A stretch of DNA of 32,168 bases, taken from Pseudomonadota bacterium. Lineage in GTDB: Bacteria; Pseudomonadota; Gammaproteobacteria; Acidiferrobacterales; Acidiferrobacteraceae. The position numbers and the translations under genes are program-made. Location of the stretch: NCBI GenBank assembly GCA_021795255.1, contig JAJYPQ010000006.1, forward strand, positions 1-32,168, given 5' to 3'. The notes beneath the pieces were generated by a model, which saw only the letters and a list, made by a program, of their open reading frames with translations, searched no databases and had not been told where the DNA came from. Positions 26,007-32,168 of this stretch are shown here, one piece after another (positions within the stretch are counted from its first letter, which is position 1; every line of letters begins with the position of its first letter).

Positions 26007-26889
26007 TGGACACTTCCCATTCAGGAGAAAGCAACCGCAAACGCCAGAGGGCTCATAGTGCCCAATACCGAAGGGCGCCGCTGACCATTATAGAACGCCC
26101 CGGCGTATTCGAATATCTCTTGTTTGACTTCCTCTCGAGTCGCATGGGTACCATAGTAAATCAGTTTTTGTTTCAAGGTTCCCAAGAAGGACTCGGAGAC
26201 GGCACTATCCGAACGACCCGCCTCGCGACTCATACTACAAACAAGACCTTTATCATGAGGGCGCCTGTGGTATTCATGACTTGCATATTGACGCCCATGA
26301 GCCGCTAGATACGCTTGCGGTTAGCAAGCACGCCATCCCGCTCCAGCCGGTCCCTAAGGCGTCGAGAGCCCAGGAAGGGGTGCTGGAGGTGGATCGCATC
26401 GAGCCGCTTCATGAGCGCCAGACCATCGTCGGAGACTACGGGCTTGCCGTGGTAATACACGCTCGATCGGGGCAGCGCCAAGAGCTTGCACTGGGCGCTG
26501 ACCGGGAGGGTGGGATGCTGCGGTTCGACCCGCTCAATACGCTCAGGCCTGGGTCTCGCCTGCGCGCTCGTGAAAAATCCTTCTCGACTGTCAGCTCGCC
26601 GATCTTGGCGAGCGAGGGTCTCGCGGTCTCCTGCGGGATCGACGCTCGGAGCGGCCTTGCCAAGGACGCTCGCCGCCCGGTCGATGAGCTGCCTACGTCA
26701 CTGGGTCACCTGGTTCGGGTGGACCTGATGTTTAGCCGCGATCTCGTGGATGATCTTTTCCCCAGCCAGGGCCTCAAGGGCCACCTTGGCCTTGAACTGT
26801 GGGGCGTGATTGCATCGTGTCTTACTCATAGGATTTCTGCTCCTTGTTGCGTACCTGTAAGGGCATATATCCACCTAATCTAGTGTCCA
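26007..26889 (-). mobile_element. Decayed IS3-family insertion sequence
   Basis: TGGACACT at 26007-26014 and its inverse AGTGTCCA at 26882-26889 look like terminal repeats of an 883-bp remnant. On the - strand OrfA begins at ATG 26829 (MSKTRCNHAPQFKAKVALEA) but meets TGA at 26700, just after NQVTQ. OrfB fragments remain: GSRRLRDRLERDG, interrupted by a TAG, and the DDE C-terminus SAVSESFLGTLKQKLIYYG then FEYAGAFYNGQRRPS (26233-26021). Intact IS3 elements are about 1.2-1.5 kb, so a middle part is deleted. It cannot transpose by itself. Confidence 0.85.
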
Positions 26890-26930
26890 AGAATCGGGGT
26901 CCGTTTCTGTCATCGATCTGCACGACGCAT

Positions 26931-26963
26931 TAGTTGTTATACCAATAGTTGCTATGCTATATT
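26931..26963 (+). promoter_or_regulatory. marR promoter with repeated operator half-sites
   Basis: TTGTTA (26934-26939) and TATATT (26958-26963) are 18 bases apart. The direct repeats TAGTTGTTAT (26931-26940) and TAGTTGCTAT (26946-26955) cover the -35 and spacer, and TTGTTATACCAA has inverted TTG/CAA ends. Likely autoregulation by the MarR product. Confidence 0.55.
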
Positions 26964-26994
26964 GAGCCTCATACCATGTATGGAGCGGCCCACC

Positions 26995-27537
26995 ATGCCA
27001 CAAAGCCCTGTCCTCGGCGGCAAGTCTGCGCGGTCGAGAATCCGCCGGAAGGCGAGTGGGCGTTCTTCCCGCTTCGTCATTCAGGAAAGCCCAGGCTACC
27101 TGGTGAATACCGCGGCGCGTCTTTTTGCCAAAGCCCTGCACGTACGTATTGCGCGCCATGGGGTACCCATAGGCCAGTGGCCGTTTCTGTTGTTTCTGTG
27201 GGAAGAAGACGGCCTTACTCAGAAGGAATTGAGTCGGCGTATTCAGATTGACGATGCCACCACAGTGCGGACCGTCGACCGCATGGAACGCGACGGGTGG
27301 CTACAACGAGTCCGCAACCCGCATGACCGCCGCGAGGTCCAGATTTTTTTGACGAAGGCCGGGCGAGACCTGGAACCGCTGCTGATGCCCTATCCCGTGG
27401 AGGTCAACCGCGTGGCCACGGCGGGACTCAAGGCAAGCGAAAAAGCGCAAATCAACACCCTTTTGCGCTACATGATCACGCAACTACAAGCCCACAATTC
27501 ACTTCCGCCGCCCATTACTGATGACGTACCAAAATGA
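26995..27537 (+). CDS. MarR family transcriptional regulator
   Basis: Winged-helix regulator of 180 residues. WPFLLFLWEEDGLTQKELS then IDDATTVRTVDRMERDGWL is the DNA-binding helix pair, and RVRNPHDRREVQIFLT is the wing with the conserved D-x-R-R. ATG 26995 has GGAG eight bases upstream and lies after the predicted start of transcription; earlier starts (26962, 26980) overlap or abut the promoter. The next gene begins seven bases after its stop, so it probably regulates that membrane protein. Confidence 0.88.
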   Translation: MPQSPVLGGKSARSRIRRKASGRSSRFVIQESPGYLVNTAARLFAKALHVRIARHGVPIGQWPFLLFLWEEDGLTQKELSRRIQIDDATTVRTVDRMERDGWLQRVRNPHDRREVQIFLTKAGRDLEPLLMPYPVEVNRVATAGLKASEKAQINTLLRYMITQLQAHNSLPPPITDDVPK

Positions 27538-27544
27538 GGATGTG

Positions 27545-28045
27545 ATGTCGCTAAAACCCATAGCTGATCTGAACTCCAGCAATCGAAGGGGTCGCGTGCA
27601 CGCCATACACCGGATATTCGGCCTGTTGGCCACACTGACGATCGCGACGTTTTTCGTGTCGACGCTGTTCATCTGGCTCGATGGGTCTCATGCCGCGATT
27701 GCACGGATCGCGCATTGTATCGTGACGCCCGGCCTCTTCATTCTCATTCCCGCGCTTGCCGCCACTGGTGGTTCCGGTTTTTGGTTATCCCGAGGCCACA
27801 TGGGACGGCTGGTAACTGTAAAGATCCGGCGTATGCGACTCATTGCCCTTAATGGCCTTCTGATTTTGGCGCCCACGGCCATTGTTCTCGCGCATTTGGC
27901 GCGCATCGGTTCGTTCTCTACGTCGTTCATCACCACTCAGGTCGTGGAGTGGCTGGTGGGCGCCTTGAATATAAGTCTTATGGGTCTCAATATACGCGAT
28001 GGGCTGCGTTTGAGTGGACGCCTACGGCGAGTACGCGCATCCTAA
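27545..28045 (+). CDS. Small four-helix membrane protein of unknown function
   Basis: I do not recognise the family. The 166-residue product has a short charged N-terminus and about four hydrophobic helices (IFGLLATLTIATFFVSTLFI, CIVTPGLFILIPALAATGG, LIALNGLLILAPTAIVLAHL and VVEWLVGALNISLMGLN). Basic loops suggest inner membrane insertion. ATG 27545 has GAGG upstream and is preferred over 27521, which overlaps marR. It is co-transcribed with marR; a role in efflux or redox stress would be speculative. Confidence 0.7.
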   Translation: MSLKPIADLNSSNRRGRVHAIHRIFGLLATLTIATFFVSTLFIWLDGSHAAIARIAHCIVTPGLFILIPALAATGGSGFWLSRGHMGRLVTVKIRRMRLIALNGLLILAPTAIVLAHLARIGSFSTSFITTQVVEWLVGALNISLMGLNIRDGLRLSGRLRRVRAS

Positions 28046-28256
28046 AACTGGGTGGCGTCCCGTCACGTGGCGTCAATTCTTTATCGAGATTCCGGCTCGA
28101 TTGTTCCGCGTTACGCCACCGCCGAGGGCTTTAACTCAAGCCCGGAAAGTGGCGCCACTTCTGCTGGGATCGGGCGGCGTAGTTAGCGTTTCGCCTGGAT
28201 CTAAATGTAAAAATTCATGGTCGCACCGTTTTTGGCGTGCCCCCTAGAGCGACGTG

Positions 28257-28742
28257 CTAGCTTGCGCTTCGTGGCAATCGCATAGAAATAAGTGCAACCC
28301 GATTTCCTTTCTTGTCCTTCCGTTCCTCGACGGCATAAGGTTGAAATCCAAGTTTTGGATAAAACAGTAGGCCGGCAACGTTTCGGTTGAAAACCGATAC
28401 AATTACCTCGGCGGCCTGATACTTTGAAAAAGCAATGGTAATCATCTGTTCTATGAGATACCGACCTACGCCGCGCCCGCGGGCTGCCGGGGAAACAATG
28501 ACATTGCCAATGGCGCAGCAGCCGCAGGGTTCCCGGCGATAGAAATTGGCGAAGGCGACAACTTCACCACCAAGCTCTACTACCGTTGAGTCTGAGCGCT
28601 GTGCAATAGCGTTTAGTAGTTGCGGTGGGGACAACGGAAATTCTGCATTTGGAAACAAGAAGAACAACTCGTCTTCGCTTTGCGGAAAGCCGCAAATGAG
28701 TTGAATGTCTTTCTCGGTTACAGGGCGATTAGTCAGCAACAT
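28257..28742 (-). CDS. GNAT family N-acetyltransferase
   Basis: The 161-residue product carries VTEKDIQLICGFP at the N-terminus, then GNVIVSPAARGRGVGRYLIEQ, the acetyl-CoA loop (R-G-R-G-V-G), and NVAGLLFYPKLGFQPY near the C-terminus. The start ATG 28742 overlaps the end of the broken AbiEii gene by 14 bases, and no strong ribosome site is seen. It may depend on upstream transcription. The substrate is not known. Confidence 0.85.
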   Translation of the reverse strand: MLLTNRPVTEKDIQLICGFPQSEDELFFLFPNAEFPLSPPQLLNAIAQRSDSTVVELGGEVVAFANFYRREPCGCCAIGNVIVSPAARGRGVGRYLIEQMITIAFSKYQAAEVIVSVFNRNVAGLLFYPKLGFQPYAVEERKDKKGNRVALISMRLPRSAS

Positions 28743-29419
28743 GCTTCAAGCAATCTAACGATACGCATGAATGGCGAACGGAGGCGGCGCGAAGCTCTGC
28801 AATGCGCAAGTCGGTTGCGCCAAACAGACACCAAAGGTTATACAGGTCGCGCGGTTCATTGCGCGCACGGTCACTCAAGGCCAGCAGTTTGTCAACCACA
28901 ATCTGCTTTAATGGCGTAGACCTTGGCAGTTGGCCCCTCGGGCAAGTCGTCAAAGTGGTCGTAGCTGTGCTGAATCGGGCGATCTTGCAGCAGGAAGCAC
29001 ACGACTTCGATGATCGTGATATCAACCTTCATGTCGTTCGCGGCCGGTAGCGGCCCCTGATAGCGCAGATAAAATGTGTGGCTGTTCTGGCGTTCTTCGC
29101 GATCGAAAGCGATCCGCAAGCCGCAGGCGGACTCAACCGCCGCAAAAATCTTGCCCAACCCAGGAAGAATCTCCTCAAGGCTAACCGGACGAATCAGTGT
29201 GAAGTCCAGGTCTTCCGAAAACCGATAGCTTTCGAACCAACAGCGTCGCAGGGCCGTGCCACCTTTTAAGGCCAACACGTCGCGTAACGGATGGCCGGCC
29301 AAACCGGTCAGGAACCAGGCCAGCACGTAACCGCGTTCGATGACGGCCTCAAGGACGCGTCGCCCTCCAGCGGTCACCAGCGTGTTTGAGATCAAGGAAA
29401 TGTTTCGTTGAGGAATCAT
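28729..29419 (-). pseudogene. AbiEii-like nucleotidyltransferase toxin, frameshifted
   Basis: The first part (29419 to 28892) has ALKGGTALRRCWFESYRFSEDLDF, the GG-S/T and DxD-type nucleotidyltransferase motif of AbiEii/AbiGii toxins. The frame then runs into a stop after KVYAIKADCG. The expected continuation, PLKQIVVDKLLALSDRARNEPRDLYNL, is found in another frame, so one extra base near 28905-28915 (around GCCATTAAAGC) breaks the gene. The product of the 5' part keeps the catalytic motif but lacks the C-terminus. ATG 29419 shares one base with the AbiEi stop. Confidence 0.8.
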
Positions 29420-30255
29420 TAGCCAAGCTTTACGGCATCCAGTTCTTCGGGAGTCACGTTGAGCTGGAGCCGCCAACGTGAGAGAAATGCTTCCTCTGCG
29501 GGAAGCAGTGGATCAAGGCGCTGGTAAGTTGCCGTAAGCATGCCGCGCAGCGGCTCCAGCACCAAATCATCGGCCAGACTATAGTGTTCTAGCAGGTAGC
29601 CGAGACGGCGCACGACGGCACCAACGCCGAGACGTCGTGCATAGTCCACCAGTCGTCCGACTTTCAGTGCGTCCCGTTTCATCCACAAGCCCTTGGCGAC
29701 TTCGGTAACACCACCGGCAAATGCAGGGTGTCAGAGACCATCGATGATGGTGCGCTCCATGTTGCTGATCATCACGAAGCGCTCTTTGTCGATCCAGCGC
29801 TTCATGGCCCCGAATTCTTGCTCCACATTTATGTGGATAAACCGGAAATCATAGCTGCCTACCGTCTGTGGATGCGCACGCCGTGTGCATGACACATAGA
29901 TTGTGAAGGTCGGCTGCGTCACCATGCGATGCAGCTCAAGTGCAGTGCCGTGCGACAGGGAATAGGGTGCGCTACATGCAAGTTCACGCGTGATCAAGTA
30001 TGGGCTGTCGATGTGCTCTGTGGCCCGACCAAGTTCGAATGGCACGAGGTTCTATAGGCCAGGTTTCAGTCGCGTCACCAAGCCTCGCCGCTGGGCCTTG
30101 TGCACGCGGTTGCGCGCCGAGGCCGACGATAGCCCGGTGATCGATTCCACATCCGCCAAGATGAACGTAGACTGGCGTAGTTCATTCAGGTCAGTGAAGA
30201 GCTGTGCTGCCCTTGGGCCCAGTGTCTTTGTTTGCGAATGATATTTTGCGCGCAA
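29419..30255 (-). pseudogene. AbiEi-like antitoxin with two in-frame stops
   Basis: Three pieces lie in one frame. The N-terminal piece has GPRAAQLFTDLNELRQS and VESITGLSSASARNRVHKA, the winged-helix DNA-binding domain, and ends at TAG 30054-30052 after LKPGL. The middle piece (VPFELGRATEHIDSPYL, SHGTALELHRMVTQP) ends at TGA 29733-29731 after TIIDGL, where CGA (Arg) would be expected. The last piece has LGVGAVVRRLGYLLEHY. The probable start is TTG 30255 with GAGG upstream. AbiEi is the antitoxin and repressor of type IV AbiE systems; here it is broken. Confidence 0.8.
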
Positions 30256-30327
30256 TAAACACCTCAAGAAGAAACGTCCTGCGCGATGGATATAACACAA
30301 AGGACTCGGGGCATTGACGGGGCTTAA

Positions 30328-30339
30328 CAGACCGGTCAG
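30328..30339 (+). promoter_or_regulatory. Probable TetR operator
   Basis: AGACCGGTCA around the perfect palindrome GACCGGTC (30330-30337) is a common TetR-family operator core, 11 bases before the tetR ATG. TTGACG at 30315 lies upstream as a possible -35 element, with TATAGC near 30340 at a poor 20-base spacing. Confidence 0.55.
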
Positions 30340-30348
30340 TATAGCGGC

Positions 30349-31002
30349 ATGGGCACACTGAACACGCATGATCGTCTGGCCGCCGCGGCCGCCGCGCTTT
30401 TTTATACGCAAGGCATTACCGTCACTGGCGTCGATACGGTGGTCCGCCACGCGGGGGTCTCCAAACCCACCCTGTACAGCCATTATCGGTCCAAGGCCGA
30501 ATTGGTAGCGGCGGCGCTGGCGTTTCAACATCAGTCCCGGCGGCAAACAATAGAAGCGTACCTCAGTCAGAGAACGGACTGGGCGCCTGCCGACCGTCTC
30601 CTGGCGGTATTCGACTGGTTCAAGGATCGGTCGATTGGACCGGGGCGCCGCGGATGTGCCTTTCTCAACGCCGCAGTGGAGCTTGTCGCAGACGAGGACG
30701 AGCCCGCTCGAGAAATTGTGCGCCAGCACAAACAGTGGTGGCAGGGGTGCCTGACCGATCTTGCCCGCGCAGCAGGGGCACGGGACCCGGACCGTCTGGC
30801 CAGCGATTTACTGCTCCTTATCGATGGCGCGAACGCACGCATCCTGGTCACGGGGGATGCCGAAGTGGCTGTTCAGGCACAGCGTGTCGCCGCCATTCTG
30901 CTGGAAGCCTCCCGGCGTGCTGATGTGCCGCCCGGAAATAACGGCGCGGCATCGGGCCTGCGGACACCGCGCACGCGGGATCGTCGACATCCCAGCCTAT
31001 GA
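30349..31002 (+). CDS. TetR family transcriptional regulator
   Basis: The 217-residue product starts with a TetR HTH: RLAAAAAALFYTQGITVTGV, then VVRHAGVSKPTLYSHYRSKAELV. The C-terminal ligand-binding part carries RRGCAFLNAAVELVADEDE, typical of TetR_C regulators of drug or solvent efflux. Its stop overlaps the MFS start by four bases (ATGA), so the two genes are translationally coupled and probably co-regulated through the GACCGGTC site. The last about 25 residues are charged and unstructured. Confidence 0.92.
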   Translation: MGTLNTHDRLAAAAAALFYTQGITVTGVDTVVRHAGVSKPTLYSHYRSKAELVAAALAFQHQSRRQTIEAYLSQRTDWAPADRLLAVFDWFKDRSIGPGRRGCAFLNAAVELVADEDEPAREIVRQHKQWWQGCLTDLARAAGARDPDRLASDLLLLIDGANARILVTGDAEVAVQAQRVAAILLEASRRADVPPGNNGAASGLRTPRTRDRRHPSL

Positions 31003-32168
31003 CGCCGCCCGAAGTCTCCCGCGAAGTCTCCAGGGGTCACGCACCCTTATGGGTGTTCTTTGCGTTAGCGGCTGGACCCGCGATCGCCTTGGGTTTTGCC
31101 CGATTCGCCTACGCCTTGATCCTACCCGCCATGATGCACCGTCTTGGCTGGTCCTTGACGATGGCCGGCGCGATGAATACGGCCAATGCGGCGGGCTATC
31201 TCGCCGGCGCCCTGGTGGCGCCCTGGTATACCGTGCGACTGGGGGCGGCCCAGGCTTTCCTCTGGGGTCTGATCCTGACGGCTATGGCTCTATTCGGCAC
31301 CGCCCTGACCGACAACCAGGTCGTGCTGGCGCTGTTCCGGCTGATGAGTGGCGTCGCCGGCGGTGTCACTTTCGTCGTCGGCGGGGGTTTGGTGGCTCAG
31401 GCGAGCGCGGGGGCGTCCGCACGGCGGGCGGCGCTCTGGCTTGGCATCTACTTTAGCGGGGCGGGCCTGGGGATCATCTTGTCTGCCGGAACAGTGCCGT
31501 TGGTCCTTGTGTCACTGCCGCCCGCGATCGCGTGGCGTCTCGCCTGGGCCCTCCTGGGAGGCCTCGGTCTGCTCACCCTGATGGGCGTCGTGCCCGCTCT
31601 GCGTCAGCTCGCGCACGTTGCGCACGCCGAGTCCCGTGGCTCGCGGAGCCATCAGGTGCCCGGACTCGTGCGCCGATTGCGTGGGGTGTTTATCGCCTAC
31701 GGACTCTACGGCGCCGGATATATTGTGTACATGACCTTTATCGTCGCCTTTCTTCATGGCCAGCAGGTCGCTCCCGGCGAAATCGTGGAGTTCTGGACCG
31801 TGCTCGGTAGCGCCGCGTGGGCCTCCGCGTTCCTGTGGGGCGGGTTCTTGGGCCGGGCCCGCGGCGGACGCGGGGTTGCCGGTCTCATTGGGCTCGTGGT
31901 GGGCGGGGTGTTGCTTCCGTTATGGTCGACGACGCCGCTTGCGATCCTGGGGTCTGCAGTCCTGTTCGGCAGCGCGTTTTTAGGTGTGGTGACAGCCGTG
32001 ACCACCGTCGCACGCCGCAATCTCCCGGCAGCACTGTGGACCCCCGCCCTCGCCTATCTCACCGTGGCATTTGGTCTCGGCCAGAGTATCGGACCCCTCC
32101 TGAGTGGACTGGTATCGAATGGCCCCGGTGGGATCCGATCCGGATTGGCTCTGAGCGCCGCCTTTCTG
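30999..32168 (+). CDS. YbfB/YjiJ-type MFS transporter (partial)
   Basis: Open for 390 codons from ATG 30999 to the window end without a stop. ALGFARFAYALILPAMM and NTANAAGYLAGALVAP are the N-terminal marks of the YbfB/YjiJ (MFS_4) group. Later helices include VTFVVGGGLVAQASAGAS, GIYFSGAGLGIILSAG and VAFGLGQSIGPLLSGLVS. About 11-12 membrane segments are present, near the full family length. The start overlaps the tetR stop. Probably an exporter of small molecules; substrate unknown. Confidence 0.9.
   Translation, partial: MTPPEVSREVSRGHAPLWVFFALAAGPAIALGFARFAYALILPAMMHRLGWSLTMAGAMNTANAAGYLAGALVAPWYTVRLGAAQAFLWGLILTAMALFGTALTDNQVVLALFRLMSGVAGGVTFVVGGGLVAQASAGASARRAALWLGIYFSGAGLGIILSAGTVPLVLVSLPPAIAWRLAWALLGGLGLLTLMGVVPALRQLAHVAHAESRGSRSHQVPGLVRRLRGVFIAYGLYGAGYIVYMTFIVAFLHGQQVAPGEIVEFWTVLGSAAWASAFLWGGFLGRARGGRGVAGLIGLVVGGVLLPLWSTTPLAILGSAVLFGSAFLGVVTAVTTVARRNLPAALWTPALAYLTVAFGLGQSIGPLLSGLVSNGPGGIRSGLALSAAFL

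Noticed and set aside
26281..26883. 200-codon rightward frame across the IS3 remnant
   Set aside because: It is the opposite strand of the transposase remnants, which explain the sequence better.
28014..28247. 77-codon rightward frame after the four-helix protein
   Set aside because: No ribosome site or domain and mostly overlaps the preceding gene in another frame.

Overview
The window reads as chromosomal DNA of a fairly GC-rich gammaproteobacterium. The evidence is the gene content and order: a gatC-gatA-gatB block divergent from a mreB-mreC-mreD-mrdA-rodA-rlpA-dat-ybeD-lipB-lipA run, plus hemN and the tail of ubiD. An acidophilic or chemolithotrophic sulfur/iron oxidiser of the Acidiferrobacter type is my guess from overall flavour; I cannot prove the genus from sequence alone.

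Region 1 (1-3670, + strand) holds the C-terminus of UbiD, anaerobic hemN, a nitronate-monooxygenase-like flavoprotein and a DUF2249-hemerythrin protein. It ends in a rho-independent terminator. Near-perfect FNR/ANR boxes lie upstream of hemN and of the flavoprotein, so this looks like an oxygen/NO-responsive unit. Region 2 (3677-5660, - strand) holds a hemolysin III-type membrane protein and a tightly packed trio of small envelope proteins (DUF883, holin-X/YqjE and a third membrane-associated protein).

Region 3 (5736-15629, - strand) is one long cell-shape and lipoate operon. MreB starts the series, followed by MreC, MreD, PBP2, RodA and RlpA, then a D-amino-acid transaminase, YbeD, LipB, LipA and a DUF218 membrane protein. 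Most junctions overlap or nearly touch. A very stable hairpin sits between mreB and mreC. Region 4 (15766-20225, + strand) holds gatCAB, for tRNA-dependent Asn/Gln synthesis, and a patatin-like phospholipase.

Region 5 (20226-30255) is an accessory, defence-island-like stretch with many broken genes. It contains a GNAT gene and the C-terminal stub of a tyrosine recombinase whose open frame begins in a perfect 22-bp palindrome. Next comes an apparently intact three-gene cassette: DUF1044/RelE-type toxin, HigA-type antitoxin and a TIGR02391 (Ymh) protein with an RNPLAH HEPN-like motif. This cassette has a promoter overlapped by a long inverted repeat. After it come a second HEPN-like gene cut by one in-frame stop, a PaiB-like protein, an FMN reductase, a decayed IS3-family element, a MarR regulator with a small membrane protein, another GNAT, and an AbiEi/AbiEii locus inactivated by two nonsense codons and a frameshift. 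Region 6 (30328-32168, + strand) is a TetR regulator overlapping a YbfB-type MFS exporter that runs off the window.

The best candidate for something little described is the toxin-antitoxin-HEPN cassette at 21922-23473, beside a second, mutated HEPN-like gene.
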